Notes: generated by a model from the sequence alone, not told the origin. DNA of 64,000 nucleotides from Alphaproteobacteria bacterium (GCA_039980135.1 JBDXCV010000009.1:505854-569853); one strand, 5' to 3'; counted from the first letter of the stretch, positions 17,115-27,216 are shown. Numbers and translations are program-made.

Positions 17115-19316
17115 ATGGCCGACCGCGAAGACACATCCTCATTATCCGCCGAAGAAAAGATTGCGCGGATTCTCGAAGAGCTCGAAATCCGAATCGATTC
17201 CCAGGCCGACCGACTCACGGCGCAGCTCGCGCCGGTCGAGAAAACCGTCTCCGCGATCGAGGAACAGCTTCGAATTCTTGGTGTCGAACACGACACCCCC
17301 GCACCACCACATGAGCGATACAAACCGCGCTCGAATGCGGCACCCGAACCGGTCGAATATGACGACCCCGAGCCCGAGGCTGCGGAGCATGAACCGCCCG
17401 GTTTCGATGATCAGGATTTCGAAGAACCGGAACTCGAAGAACGGGGATTCGACGAACCAAACATCGAAGATCACGCGGTCAGCGAATCCGACGTCACAGA
17501 ACCCGACATCGACGATCCCGATTCCGGTGCCTCGACATATGCCGGCCCCGCACCCGTAGAACCGGAACACGACGCGTCCGAACACGACGCGCCGGAATCC
17601 GACGCGCCAAAACCAGACGAGCCGGCGTTCGATGGATCCGAAAACGACGAAGCCGAACCAGACCAATCATGGACACCCGACCCGGGACTTCAGGACAACC
17701 AGCCTCCCGAAGACCACGCCGGCGATGTCCACTCACGCGACGACCATCACCGTGACGACAATGGCGCCGACATGGGCGCGTCCGACGCGGCGCGCGGTCC
17801 GGAGGATCTCCCGTTCGAAACCGACGGGGTATCCGACGAAGACATGGACCTCGCCGACCAGGCCCTAAAATCCGATCTGGTGGGTCTGTTCGACGACGGT
17901 GAACACGCGAAGCGAGATCCGGCGCTGCGCGACCCGGTCGTAAACCCCACCCCATTTCCGACCGAGGCGGCGCCGACCCGGTCGCGCCCGATCTATCTCC
18001 TGATCGTCGCGCTGATGTTCCTGCTGGCCAGCGCCGGCATCGGTGCATTTGTCTGGTTCGAACTCACCTTGCCCGAAATCCCGTTCGCCACCGACGACAG
18101 ACCGTCGGGCGAAGCATCGGACCCGGCAACCGTGCGGGAGCCTCCCGGCTCAACCGCCGGCACATCTGCCGGCCCCGTCCCCGACACTGTCCCCGGTCAA
18201 ACCGCCACACCGAAATCGGTTGGCGCACTCCCGCCGCCGGCCGCCCCGGTCGCGACCGAAACTCGCCCACCAGCCCCGCAGGCGCCCGCGAACTCCGATG
18301 CAGGCGACACCGCCCAACGGCCCGCACCGGCAACCGAAGAAACCCCGGCCCGGACCGCCGCCGTCCCACAGGTAACACGCGACGCCAGCGCGCCGGTCGC
18401 AGGAGAACCCACACCTGCCACTTCCGAAATCGACACGCTGCGTGACCGCGCCGCCGCGGGTGATTCCGAAGCCCAGTACGAAATCGCCGTTCGCTACCTG
18501 GTGGGTCGCGGTATCGAGCAGGATTACGCCGAGGCCGCAAAATGGCTCCAGGACGCCGCCGCCGGCGGAGTCGTCAGCGCGCAATATAATCTGGGCGTCC
18601 TCTACGATTCCGGCCGCGGTGTCGAGCCGGATCCGGTCGAGGCCCTGATCTGGTTCCACAGCGCCGCCGAGAAAGGACATGGGCGCGCGCAATATGCGCT
18701 CGCCGCAGCCTACGCCGCGGGACGTGGCATCGAGCGCGACTCCGACATGGCACTGAAATGGCTCCGGCGCGCGGCGGCCGAGAATATACTCGAGGCGCAG
18801 AGCTCCCTCGCCAACATCCTCGCGACGTCACCCGTTTCGCACGACAGCCTCAAGGACGCCTATTACTGGTACCGGCTGGCCGACGCGAACGGCGACGGCC
18901 AGGCCGCCGAAAAGGCAGATCTGGTCGCAGCCCGGCTGACAACGAAAGAACGCGCCGAGGTCAATCGACGCGTTTCGGCATTCATCGCGGCAAACATCAC
19001 CGGCAAGCGCCAGCGGCCCCAACCGCCGCCGGCACCCCCCGCGCCGCCGACTGCCGCTCCCCCCGCCGCCGCGCCGGCGACAGCGCCTCCCGCGGCACCC
19101 CCCACGGAGCCCACATCGAACACGGCGCGGATTCGCAACATCCAGGCGCTGCTAGCGAAACTCGGATTTGAAACAGGTCCGGCCGACGGTTCAATGAGTG
19201 CGGAGACCCGTGAATCGATCCGCAACTATCAACGCGCACTCGGCCTCGATATCGACGGCGAACCCTCAGAGGCGTTGCTCAGGCATCTACGCCAGATTTC
19301 GGGTGTCAGAAACTAG
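17115..19316 (+). CDS. Sel1-repeat, peptidoglycan-binding membrane protein (PodJ-like C-terminal part), 733 aa
   Basis: Domain order: coiled coil (about 10-57); a long acidic Glu/Asp/Pro-rich cytosolic region (about 65-285); one membrane helix (about 296-318); a Pro/Ala/Thr-rich periplasmic linker; three to four Sel1 repeats (about 445-600, pattern A-x-x-x-Y-x-x-G-R-G-I-E); an Ala/Pro linker; and a C-terminal peptidoglycan-binding-1 domain (about 670-730, ending G-L-D-I-D-G). This is the architecture of PodJ-type polarity factors minus the N-terminal module, which is in the preceding gene. The stop shares CTAG with the convergent ispE stop. Whether it localises at a pole is untested. Confidence 0.82.
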   Translation: MADREDTSSLSAEEKIARILEELEIRIDSQADRLTAQLAPVEKTVSAIEEQLRILGVEHDTPAPPHERYKPRSNAAPEPVEYDDPEPEAAEHEPPGFDDQDFEEPELEERGFDEPNIEDHAVSESDVTEPDIDDPDSGASTYAGPAPVEPEHDASEHDAPESDAPKPDEPAFDGSENDEAEPDQSWTPDPGLQDNQPPEDHAGDVHSRDDHHRDDNGADMGASDAARGPEDLPFETDGVSDEDMDLADQALKSDLVGLFDDGEHAKRDPALRDPVVNPTPFPTEAAPTRSRPIYLLIVALMFLLASAGIGAFVWFELTLPEIPFATDDRPSGEASDPATVREPPGSTAGTSAGPVPDTVPGQTATPKSVGALPPPAAPVATETRPPAPQAPANSDAGDTAQRPAPATEETPARTAAVPQVTRDASAPVAGEPTPATSEIDTLRDRAAAGDSEAQYEIAVRYLVGRGIEQDYAEAAKWLQDAAAGGVVSAQYNLGVLYDSGRGVEPDPVEALIWFHSAAEKGHGRAQYALAAAYAAGRGIERDSDMALKWLRRAAAENILEAQSSLANILATSPVSHDSLKDAYYWYRLADANGDGQAAEKADLVAARLTTKERAEVNRRVSAFIAANITGKRQRPQPPPAPPAPPTAAPPAAAPATAPPAAPPTEPTSNTARIRNIQALLAKLGFETGPADGSMSAETRESIRNYQRALGLDIDGEPSEALLRHLRQISGVRN

Positions 19317-20230
19317 AGCTTCGACCGGTCCGGATGTGTTGTCCGCGTCGGCGACACCCACCAACCGGGATAGCGTGCGCCGAGATCGAGTGCGGCGCGT
19401 TTGCAGGTTTCGGCATCGTCGAATATCGCGAAGCAGGTCGGCCCGCTGCCGCTCATCCGCGCCAGCCGGCTGCCGTCGGCTTGCGCGAGCGCGTCCAGAA
19501 CATCCGCGATCACGGGGCAAAGACGCCGGGCTGGCACGGCCAGGTCGTTGCGCTGCTGTTCGAGGAACCCGATGACGGAATCAGTCACCGCAAGGTCAAC
19601 GGCCGCCGGGTCTACGTCCGCAACAGGATCGACCGGCGCGTATGCGGCGAAAACCTGCGCGGTACGCAGCGGTACACGCGGATTGACCAGCAGCAGGTCC
19701 AGCACCGCACTATGTTCGATCGGAGTGACCTTCTCGCCCACGCCCGCGACCCATGCCGGCCGGCTGTGCAGACACATGGGAACATCGGCGCCCAGTCCGG
19801 CCGCCAACCCCTTCACGCGCGGGTCGTTCGGATCGACATCCCATTCCCGACAGACCAGGCGGATCGCCGCCGCCGCATCCGCCGACCCGCCGCCAAGGCC
19901 GGCCGCCACGGGAATATTCTTGTCCAGCGTGATCGTGAAGACGGGCACGCGTCCACAGATTTCCGCGAGTCCGGCGACGGCACGCGCGGTCAGATCTTCA
20001 TCCGGACGGTCCGGCAGTGCCGCTGCATATGGGCCCGTGCGGATAAGCTCGAAATGGTCCGACGTCGTCAGACGGAGGCCGTCGCCGAACTCGGAGAACA
20101 TGACGAGACTTTCGAGCGGGTGATATCCGTCCGCCTGCTTGGACCCGACATGCAGGAACAGATTGAGTTTCGCCGGTGCGTGTGCGTGTCGCCGTGAACC
20201 GCCAGCATTCGTGTCAGCGCCAGTCGCCAC
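19313..20230 (-). CDS. ispE: 4-diphosphocytidyl-2-C-methyl-D-erythritol kinase
   Basis: GHMP kinase of the MEP isoprenoid pathway, phosphorylating CDP-methylerythritol at the 2-OH. The N-terminal A-P-A-K-L-N-L-F-L-H-V-G and D-G-Y-H-P-L-E-S-L are diagnostic of IspE. The ATP-binding P-V-A-A-G-L-G-G-G-S-A-D-A-A loop and the C-terminal M-S-G-S-G-P-T-C-F motif are intact. The GTG at 20230 gives 305 aa, near the usual ~290; the longer upstream frame overlaps the TPR gene and lacks similarity. It starts four bases after the TPR stop, so the two are co-transcribed. Confidence 0.94.
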   Translation of the reverse strand: MATGADTNAGGSRRHAHAPAKLNLFLHVGSKQADGYHPLESLVMFSEFGDGLRLTTSDHFELIRTGPYAAALPDRPDEDLTARAVAGLAEICGRVPVFTITLDKNIPVAAGLGGGSADAAAAIRLVCREWDVDPNDPRVKGLAAGLGADVPMCLHSRPAWVAGVGEKVTPIEHSAVLDLLLVNPRVPLRTAQVFAAYAPVDPVADVDPAAVDLAVTDSVIGFLEQQRNDLAVPARRLCPVIADVLDALAQADGSRLARMSGSGPTCFAIFDDAETCKRAALDLGARYPGWWVSPTRTTHPDRSKL

Positions 20231-20234
20231 GCCG

Positions 20235-21995
20235 TTACAGATCGCGCTTCTTGCCCGGCGGCAGCGGCTTGGGAACTTTCTTCCCGTCCAGCTTCTGACG
20301 TATCTCGGTTTCCACATCGCGGTCCGGCTCAAGGGAAAGCGACCGAAGCCATTGGAAGCGGGCCTCCAGCTTGCGCCCGACGACCCAATAGGCGTCGCCC
20401 AGATGATCGTTGATCACCGGGTCCCCCGGCTCCAGGGCCACGGCACGCTCAAGATGCACCACCGCATTCTCGAAATCCCCGAGGCGGTAGAGAACCCAGC
20501 CGAGCGAATCGGTGATGTAGCCGTCGCGCGGGCGCTTCTCCACGGCCGTTTCGATCATCTTCCGGGCGCGCTCGAGATGCACCCCCTGCTCGACCCAGCT
20601 GTAGCCGAGATAGTTCAGAACGAGGGGTTGATCGGGAGCGACGTCGAGCGCCTTCAGAAAGTCCTGCTCGGCACGATCCCAACGCTTGGCGCGCTCAAGC
20701 GCGATACCGCGGGTGTAGAGGAGCCCCCAGTCGGGCGCGCGTCCCATGCGCTCGGCAGCCATGTCATAGGCCGCAATCGCGTCCTCGAACCGCATGGTGA
20801 CCCGCAACAGGTCCGCCAGCGCGCGCGGCGCGTCGGCGCGGTCTGGGCGTTCGGAGGACATGGCCCGCAGCAATCGTATCGCCGCGTCGCTCTCGCCCCG
20901 CGCATGCAGCGCGTCGGCAACGCCGAGCCGGGCGTACCAGCCATAGGGCGAACGGGGGTCGACCTTCCCGTAGACCTCGATCGCAAGATCGCTGCGCTCG
21001 CGGGCTTCCAGAAGCTGGGCGAGGGTGAATTTCGCACCCGCATCGTCGGGTGCCAGATCGAGCGCCATCCGGATAAAGAGCAATGCCTCGGTCCGCAACT
21101 GCTCCCGGTTCAACAGGCTCGCCACGTTGCGAAACACTTCGGACACGCCTTCGCGGACATCCGCGACAAGTCGGTCGGGATCCGCGCGCCCCTCGGTCAC
21201 CGCACGGGTCGGTTCAATGAGCAGCGTCTGGGGGTTGCGCGCGATAAAATCGGCGGCCAGCGAGGCGCCCTCCTCCGGTTTGCCGTTGCGGACAAGAAAA
21301 CGGGCGAATTCATCGACAAGCTGCAAAGAGGGCCGATCTCCAGACGCCGCGAGGGTTTTTCGGAAGGCCGCTTCGGCCGCCGCAACATCGCCCCCGATAT
21401 CGGCGATCAACGCCTGGTGGAAACCGGCCACCGGCGCGAGCCCGGCATTCTGCGCCATGGTGTCGAGGGCCGCGAGACCATCTGCCGTCCGGCCCTCGCC
21501 GGCAAGGGACCATGCTTTCAGCAACGGGGCGATGATGCCGTTGACCCCGGATTCCGGGACGGTTTCCAGCAGTGCCAGAGACCTCGCATGGTCACCCGCG
21601 TGCACGGCGCGCACGACGAGCGTATAGACAATCAGCGGGTCCTCGGGGCGGGTGGCGATGAGGTCTTCCGCGATGGCCGCAGCGTCATCGAAACGCCCCG
21701 CTCCCACCATCACCAGATGGGCGCGCCGCCGCATGATTTCACTTTTCGGGACCTCGCCGAGTACGCCCGCCGTCAGGTCGGCCGCCGCCACCAGGTTGCC
21801 GACGGACTCGGCATGCCGGGCCGCCAGGAAACGTCCGGCGACCGATTGGCCGGCGTCAAAGGCCTCGCCGTCGATATCAGTTTGCAACCCCGGTGACCCG
21901 GAACGACCAGACGTCGCGGCTTGCGCGGTCAGCACAGAGGCGCCCAGGAGTGCCGCGATTGTCAGGCCAGCCGATAGGGAGATTTTCATGCGCAT
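20235..21995 (-). CDS. exported tetratricopeptide-repeat protein
   Basis: 586 residues from ATG 21995, which has GGA six bases upstream; ATG 21989 is also possible. A signal peptide (K-I-S-L-S-A-G-L-T-I-A-A-L-L-G) ends near A-Q-A-A. At least seven TPR-like helical repeats fill the rest; the clearest near the C-terminus read L-N-Y-L-G-Y-S-W-V-E-Q-G, D-S-L-G-W-V-L-Y-R-L-G and D-H-L-G-D-A-Y-W-V-V-G. This class lies upstream of ispE in many alphaproteobacteria and is presumed to be a periplasmic or outer-membrane scaffold. Partner unknown. Confidence 0.85.
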   Translation of the reverse strand: MRMKISLSAGLTIAALLGASVLTAQAATSGRSGSPGLQTDIDGEAFDAGQSVAGRFLAARHAESVGNLVAAADLTAGVLGEVPKSEIMRRRAHLVMVGAGRFDDAAAIAEDLIATRPEDPLIVYTLVVRAVHAGDHARSLALLETVPESGVNGIIAPLLKAWSLAGEGRTADGLAALDTMAQNAGLAPVAGFHQALIADIGGDVAAAEAAFRKTLAASGDRPSLQLVDEFARFLVRNGKPEEGASLAADFIARNPQTLLIEPTRAVTEGRADPDRLVADVREGVSEVFRNVASLLNREQLRTEALLFIRMALDLAPDDAGAKFTLAQLLEARERSDLAIEVYGKVDPRSPYGWYARLGVADALHARGESDAAIRLLRAMSSERPDRADAPRALADLLRVTMRFEDAIAAYDMAAERMGRAPDWGLLYTRGIALERAKRWDRAEQDFLKALDVAPDQPLVLNYLGYSWVEQGVHLERARKMIETAVEKRPRDGYITDSLGWVLYRLGDFENAVVHLERAVALEPGDPVINDHLGDAYWVVGRKLEARFQWLRSLSLEPDRDVETEIRQKLDGKKVPKPLPPGKKRDL

Positions 21996-22058
21996 CACTT
22001 TTCCGAGCCGATTCAAAATATTTATGCCTGTCGCGTACCGGTGTCGAATCTATCCGGA

Positions 22059-22092
22059 CCGGACAGTCCGGACGTCACAACTTGTCGTGACG
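22059..22092 (-). terminator. two dyads at the 3' end of the ETF-QO gene
   Basis: CCGGAC-A-GTCCGG (22059-22071) and CGTCAC-N8-GTGACG (22073-22092) are both perfect. They lie 23-56 bp beyond the ETF-QO stop in the 98-119 bp gap before the TPR gene. There is no T tract, so they may stabilise the mRNA end or serve as a regulator site rather than terminate on their own. Confidence 0.35.
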
Positions 22093-22114
22093 CAACAGTC
22101 ATACAAAGTGTCTT

Positions 22115-23779
22115 CTACATATTGGGATAGTTCGGCCCACCGCCACCCTCGGGTGCAACCCAGACGATATTCTGTGTCGGATCCTTGATGTCGCAGGTTT
22201 TGCAGTGCACGCAGTTCTGGGCGTTGATCTGCAGGCGGGGGTTGGACCCTTCGTCATCGGTCAGGATTTCATAGACCGACGCGGGGCAGAAGCGCTGCTC
22301 GGGCGCGTCATAGAGTTCCAGATTGACCGTGATCGGCACATCCGGGTCCTTCAACGTGAGATGCGCGGGCTGGTTCTCCTCATGGTTTGTGTTCGATATG
22401 AACACCGACGACAGCTTGTCGAAGCTGACCTCGCCATCGGGCTTGGGATAGTCGATGGGGGTGTGCTTGTCCTTCGTCTCCAGTGTTTCATGGTCTGCAT
22501 GACCATGCTTCATCGTCCAGGGCGCGCGCCCGCGCAGCACGACCTGATCGAACCCGGACAACAACGTCCCCATGTACAGGCCGAACCTGAAGGCCGGGCG
22601 AAAGTTCCGCGCCCGGGTCAGTTCCTTGTAGGCCCAGGATGCCTTGAAGGCCGATGTGAAGCCCTCAAGCAGCGGCGGGGGGGCATCGTCGGAAGTGAGC
22701 GCCGCGAAGGCCGCATCCGCCGCGACCATCCCTGATTTCATCGCCGTGTGGGTGCCCTTGATTTTGGGCACGTTCAAGGTGCCGGCCTCACAGCCAATCA
22801 AGGCCCCGCCGGGGAACACCATCTCGGGCAGGGATTGCACCCCGCCCTCGTTCAGCGCCCGCGCGCCATAGGAGATGCGTTTGCCGCCCTCAAAGACGGG
22901 CCGCACCGACGGGTGGGTCTTGAAACGCTGGAACTCGTCAAACGGTGAGAGATAGGGGTTCTTGTAGTCGAGCCCGATGACGTAGCCGACCGCCACCTGA
23001 TTGTCCTCCAGGTGATACAGGAACGAGCCGCCATAGGTCTTCGTGTCCAGCGGCCAGCCCGCCGTGTGCATCACCAGGCCGGGCTTGTGTTGTTCGGGGT
23101 CGACCTCCCACAGCTCCTTGATCCCGATCCCGTAGGTCTGAGCCTCGACATTCGCGCGCAGATCGAACCGGTCCATCAGCTGGCGGCCCAGTTGTCCCCG
23201 GCAGCCTTCGGCAAAGAAGGTGTAGCGGGCGTGAAGTTCGATGCCTTGCGTGTAATTGGCGGTCGGCTCGCCGTCGACGCCGATGCCCATATCGCCGGTT
23301 GCCACGCCGCGCACCGCGCCGTCCTCATCGAACAGGACTTCCGAGGCAGCAAAACCGGGATAGATCTCGACCCCGAGCGCCTCGGCCTGCTCCCCCAGCC
23401 AACGACACAGATTTCCGAGCGAGATGATGTGATTGCCGTGGTTCTTGAGTGCCGGCGGCAACAGAGCCGTCGGGATTGACGTCGCGCCGGTCTCACGCAG
23501 GAAAAGGAACTTCTCGTCGCTGACGGGCGTCTTGATGGGCGCGTCGCGGTCGCGCCAGTCAGGGATCAATTCATCGAGCGCGCGGGTTTCCAAAACGGCG
23601 CCCGACAGAATATGCGCGCCCACTTCCGAGCCCTTCTCCAGCACGCAGACACCGATCTCCGCATCCGCTTCAGCCGCGCGTTGCTTCAGCCGTATGGCCG
23701 CTGACAAACCCGACGGCCCCGCCCCCACGATCACCACATCATAGGCCATCGATTCACGTTCGGTGGGCTGCTCGCTCAT
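22115..23779 (-). CDS. electron-transfer flavoprotein-ubiquinone oxidoreductase
   Basis: 554 residues. FAD-binding G-A-G-P-S-G is at 19-24, preceded by V-V-I-V. The C-terminal ferredoxin-like segment [13 protein letters not shown] supplies three cysteines of the [4Fe-4S] cluster, with the fourth upstream at R-F-C-P-A. The enzyme passes electrons from reduced ETF, from fatty-acid and amino-acid dehydrogenases, to ubiquinone at the inner-membrane surface. The ATG at 23779 has GGAG nine bases upstream. It is divergent from the UDG gene. No etfAB genes are in view. Confidence 0.97.
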   Translation of the reverse strand: MSEQPTERESMAYDVVIVGAGPSGLSAAIRLKQRAAEADAEIGVCVLEKGSEVGAHILSGAVLETRALDELIPDWRDRDAPIKTPVSDEKFLFLRETGATSIPTALLPPALKNHGNHIISLGNLCRWLGEQAEALGVEIYPGFAASEVLFDEDGAVRGVATGDMGIGVDGEPTANYTQGIELHARYTFFAEGCRGQLGRQLMDRFDLRANVEAQTYGIGIKELWEVDPEQHKPGLVMHTAGWPLDTKTYGGSFLYHLEDNQVAVGYVIGLDYKNPYLSPFDEFQRFKTHPSVRPVFEGGKRISYGARALNEGGVQSLPEMVFPGGALIGCEAGTLNVPKIKGTHTAMKSGMVAADAAFAALTSDDAPPPLLEGFTSAFKASWAYKELTRARNFRPAFRFGLYMGTLLSGFDQVVLRGRAPWTMKHGHADHETLETKDKHTPIDYPKPDGEVSFDKLSSVFISNTNHEENQPAHLTLKDPDVPITVNLELYDAPEQRFCPASVYEILTDDEGSNPRLQINAQNCVHCKTCDIKDPTQNIVWVAPEGGGGPNYPNM

Positions 23780-23927
23780 GTTAAGAATCTCCGCGACTCG
23801 ATATGCTGTGCCTCCAAGGAACCATGACCCACCGCGAATCACAACCGGGCGATTGCAACGCTCTCACCCTCCGAACGGTCGAGATTTCCGGCGGTCGAAG
23901 CGCGCGCCTACCGCGCGACATATCAAC

Positions 23928-24800
23928 ATGACCGTCGCAGCCGACACCCGCGTTGATCTGGCGGCAGCACTGCGCTGGCAGTTGGAGGCCGGCGCGGACG
24001 AGGCCATCGGCGACGTGCCGATAGACCGTTTCGCCGCCACGCCACCGAAGCCCGTCCCCGCGCCGGTGAGCGAGAATAAAAGCGCGGTGGCGGAAGCGCC
24101 TGCCCCCGCGATGGCCGACGCGCCGGCCCCGCCCGCGCCACCCAGGCTGGAACCCGCCGATGCCGTCAACGAGACCGCCCGCGGCCTCGCCGCCGGCTGC
24201 GATGACCTGGCGGCCCTGAAGACGGCGCTCGCGGCATTCGACGGCTGCGCGCTGAAATCAACCGCGACCAATCTTGTATTCGGCGCCGGCATGCAGAAAG
24301 CAGATGTCATGCTGGTCGGCGAGGCGCCCGGACGCGATGAAGACCGGGAAGGCGCGCCCTTTGTCGGCGCCAGCGGTCAACTGCTCGACGCAATGCTCGG
24401 TTTCCTCGATCTGGGGCGCGACACGAACGTCTACATCACCAATATCCTGCCATGGCGGCCGCCGGGAAACCGGCAACCCACGGGTGCGGAAATCGCCGCA
24501 TGCCTGCCCTTCCTCGAACGTCACATAGCGCTGGTCGCGCCCCGGCTACTGGTGTTTCTCGGCGGCACCGCGGCCAAGACGCTTCTGAATCGCACGGAGG
24601 GCATCACCCGGCTGCGCGGCCAATGGTACGACTACGCATCACCGGCGACGGAAGCCGGGGGCCTCGGTCCCATTCCTGCCATGGCGACGCTCCACCCCGC
24701 CTACCTGCTTCGCCAACCAGGCCAAAAACGCGCAGCATGGCTCGACCTGATCGCCGTGCGGGAAAAACTGGACGCGATCACAGCGGATCACGAACATTAA
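23928..24800 (+). CDS. uracil-DNA glycosylase, family 4-like
   Basis: 290 residues. About 85 N-terminal residues are a low-complexity Ala/Pro linker, then the UDG fold: motif G-E-A-P-G-R-D-E-D at 131-139, [10 protein letters not shown] next, and a C-terminal L-H-P-A-Y-L-L motif. It excises uracil from DNA. Of the four [4Fe-4S] cysteines of family 4 only two are at their positions (C107, C192); the first is Phe (F104) and the third is Trp (W176). This pattern may be a family trait of alphaproteobacterial members. The ATG at 23928 is used because the upstream extension overlaps the divergent promoter. Confidence 0.88.
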   Translation: MTVAADTRVDLAAALRWQLEAGADEAIGDVPIDRFAATPPKPVPAPVSENKSAVAEAPAPAMADAPAPPAPPRLEPADAVNETARGLAAGCDDLAALKTALAAFDGCALKSTATNLVFGAGMQKADVMLVGEAPGRDEDREGAPFVGASGQLLDAMLGFLDLGRDTNVYITNILPWRPPGNRQPTGAEIAACLPFLERHIALVAPRLLVFLGGTAAKTLLNRTEGITRLRGQWYDYASPATEAGGLGPIPAMATLHPAYLLRQPGQKRAAWLDLIAVREKLDAITADHEH

Positions 24801-24888
24801 CGAATTGTGAAGGCACGGCGCGGCACCTTGCCGGGCGAACCGGTCGGGTTGTATGAATGCCCGGCTTTTCAACGGAGACAGCAGCATC

Positions 24889-26673
24889 GTGAAGTATCGG
24901 GTCGTCCTTTCGCTTGCCGCCGCCGCCCTGTTCGCATGGACGGGTGTGGCCCAGGCGCAGCATCCCAAGCCGCGACCGCTCGAGACCGCCCTGGTCGGGC
25001 CCGGCACACTCGTGATCCCCGGCATCGGATCCGTCGAGGGCGTACTGTCCACCGCCGATGCGGCCCGCTACAAGCGGGTCTTCGAACTTCAGGAGACCGG
25101 TGACTGGAAATCGGCGGACGCAATCATCGCGCGCATTCAGGACCGGCGCCTGATGGGCCATGTCGAGGCCCAGCGCTACCTGCACCCGACCAAGTACCGT
25201 TCGCGATTTACAGAGTTGCGCGCCTGGATGGCGGCACATGCCGACCACCCGCAGGCCCGGCGCATCTATCGGCTCGCCGTGCTGCGCCAGCCAAAGGGTG
25301 TCCGCGCCGCTGTCGCGCCGGTCACCCATACCCTGGCCATCCGTGGCGAGACTGTCCGCAAGGCCTCCGAGGGACGCCCGCTCTATTCCCGCGCATCGAC
25401 GCGCCAGGGGCGGAACCTCCAGAGCGATATCCGTCGCCGCGTGGCGCGCGGCTGGCCGACAGGCGCCAAACAGCTTCTCGAACAGCGCGCGACCCAGCGG
25501 CAACTCGACAATGTTCAGATCGCACAGGCCTGGCGCACGATCGCGCGCGGCTACTACCGCGCCGGCAAGGACGAAGCCGCTCTTCTCGCGGCTTGGGCGG
25601 CGGACGTCGCGGCGCCCGGCGCCGCGCCCCTCGCCTATTGGTGGGGCGGATTGGCCGCCTGGCGCCTCGGCAAGCCGCAGGACGCCGAAACCCTGTTCGT
25701 CACTCTGGCGCAATCGCCGAAAGCGGCGGACTCCCTCGTCTCGGCGGGTGGGTTCTGGGCCGCGCGCGCCGCGCTGGCCAACGGACACCCGGATCGGGTC
25801 ACCGCGTTTCTCGAAATCGGCGCCGTGCACGAACGGCATTTCTACGGGTTGCTTTCGCGACGCGCCCTGGGCGTGACGGCCGATTTCGGCTGGATCAATC
25901 CCGACCTGCATTTCGGCAACTTCCGCGACATCGCCGACACCCGCATCGGCGGACGCGCAATCGCCCTGCTGCAGGTCGGACAGGAACATGAAGCCGAACT
26001 CGAGCTTCTCAATCTCGCCGCCGCGCATTCGATCCTCCTTCCCGATGTCCTCGCGCTCGCGGCCCATGCCAGCCTGCCGGCGGTCTCACTCAAGCTGTCT
26101 GGTTTCGCCGAGCATCCGGCGAAACTGGCCACCGCCTATCCGGTACCCGACTGGGCGCCCGCCGACGGCTATGCGGTCGACAGGGCGCTCGTCTTTGCAT
26201 TTGTGCGGCAGGAATCGGCGTTCAACCGCCGCGCCAAGAGCCACGCCGGTGCGCGCGGGCTTATGCAGCTGATGCCGCGCACCGCCAGCTACGTCGCGCG
26301 CGAGAGCGCATTACGCGGCCGCGGGAAATACAAACTCTTCGATCCCGAATTCAATCTCGCGCTGGGCCAGCAATATATCGAACTTCTCATGTCCGAACGC
26401 GGCATCCAGCAAGACCTGTTCCGGACGGCGACCGCCTACAATGCCGGGCCGGGCAACCTGCGCAAATGGGAACGCAACATCCCCCATGGCGACGACCCGT
26501 TGCTGTTCATCGAAAGCCTGCCGTCGCGCGAGACCCGCGCCTTTGTCGAACGTATCCTGACCAATCTCTGGATCTACCGCGACAGGCTCGGGCAGGATTC
26601 GACGTCGCTCGACGACATCGTCGCCGGCCGCTGGCCACGCTATGAGGCACAGGATTCCGATGGCAGAGACTGA
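24889..26673 (+). CDS. lytic transglycosylase, Slt70-like
   Basis: 594 residues from the GTG at 24889, which opens directly into a signal peptide (ends A-Q-A-Q) and has GGAG upstream; ATG 24853 would add 12 residues. A long alpha-superhelical region follows, then the goose-lysozyme-type SLT domain with catalytic glutamate in V-R-Q-E-S-A-F-N, then G-A-R-G-L-M-Q-L-M-P and A-Y-N-A-G-P-G-N-L. It cleaves the MurNAc-GlcNAc bond of peptidoglycan, forming 1,6-anhydroMurNAc, in the periplasm. The stop overlaps moaB by 14 bp. Confidence 0.95.
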   Translation: MKYRVVLSLAAAALFAWTGVAQAQHPKPRPLETALVGPGTLVIPGIGSVEGVLSTADAARYKRVFELQETGDWKSADAIIARIQDRRLMGHVEAQRYLHPTKYRSRFTELRAWMAAHADHPQARRIYRLAVLRQPKGVRAAVAPVTHTLAIRGETVRKASEGRPLYSRASTRQGRNLQSDIRRRVARGWPTGAKQLLEQRATQRQLDNVQIAQAWRTIARGYYRAGKDEAALLAAWAADVAAPGAAPLAYWWGGLAAWRLGKPQDAETLFVTLAQSPKAADSLVSAGGFWAARAALANGHPDRVTAFLEIGAVHERHFYGLLSRRALGVTADFGWINPDLHFGNFRDIADTRIGGRAIALLQVGQEHEAELELLNLAAAHSILLPDVLALAAHASLPAVSLKLSGFAEHPAKLATAYPVPDWAPADGYAVDRALVFAFVRQESAFNRRAKSHAGARGLMQLMPRTASYVARESALRGRGKYKLFDPEFNLALGQQYIELLMSERGIQQDLFRTATAYNAGPGNLRKWERNIPHGDDPLLFIESLPSRETRAFVERILTNLWIYRDRLGQDSTSLDDIVAGRWPRYEAQDSDGRD

Positions 26674-27208
26674 GGCCGACCCGGACTTCAAGCCAGTTCG
26701 CATTGCCGTCCTGACGATCTCCGACTCGCGTAAACCGGAAGACGACCGTTCCGGCGACACCCTGTCGGAGCGGCTCCGATCCGCCGGGCACATCCTGGCG
26801 GCGCGCACGATCGTCAGGGACGACCGCGCGACGATCGCCGACCAGTTTCGCACATGGTCGGCCGACCCGGAGATCGAAGTGATCATCTCGACCGGCGGCA
26901 CCGGCGTGACGGGAAACGACGTCACCCCAGAGGCACTCGGCGATGTGGTGGAAAAACGCATCGACGGGTTCGGTGAGTTGTTCCGCTGGATCAGTTTCCA
27001 GAAGATCGGTACCTCGACAGTCCAGTCGCGGGCCGACGCCGGGGTTCTGACGGGCACCTATATATTCGTGCTGCCGGGGTCGCCCGGCGCGTGTCGCGAC
27101 GGCTGGGACGAAATCCTGAAAGACCAGCTGGATATCCGGCACAAGCCGTGCAACTTCGCCGAGCTGTTGCCGCGGTTGCGCGAGCATGAGGGGCGCGAAG
27201 CGCTATAA
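26660..27208 (+). CDS. moaB: molybdenum cofactor biosynthesis protein B
   Basis: 182 residues. The MoaB/MogA fold is clear: I-A-V-L-T-I-S-D-S-R near the N-terminus, I-S-T-G-G-T-G-V-T-G-N-D-V-T-P-E in the middle, and F-V-L-P-G-S-P-G-A-C near the C-terminus. It acts in molybdopterin adenylation or in binding of precursors. The ATG at 26660 has AGGA five bases upstream and overlaps the transglycosylase end. The neighbour APH-kinase gene starts eight bases after the stop. Confidence 0.95.
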   Translation: MAETEADPDFKPVRIAVLTISDSRKPEDDRSGDTLSERLRSAGHILAARTIVRDDRATIADQFRTWSADPEIEVIISTGGTGVTGNDVTPEALGDVVEKRIDGFGELFRWISFQKIGTSTVQSRADAGVLTGTYIFVLPGSPGACRDGWDEILKDQLDIRHKPCNFAELLPRLREHEGREAL

Positions 27209-27216
27209 AGCCTTCG

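Noticed and set aside
20139-21896. 585-codon plus-strand frame
   Set aside because: Antisense to the TPR gene; that gene has a signal peptide and repeats.
24778-26067. 429-codon open frame on the minus strand
   Set aside because: Antisense to the lytic transglycosylase gene; no domain or ribosome-binding site; a by-product of high GC.
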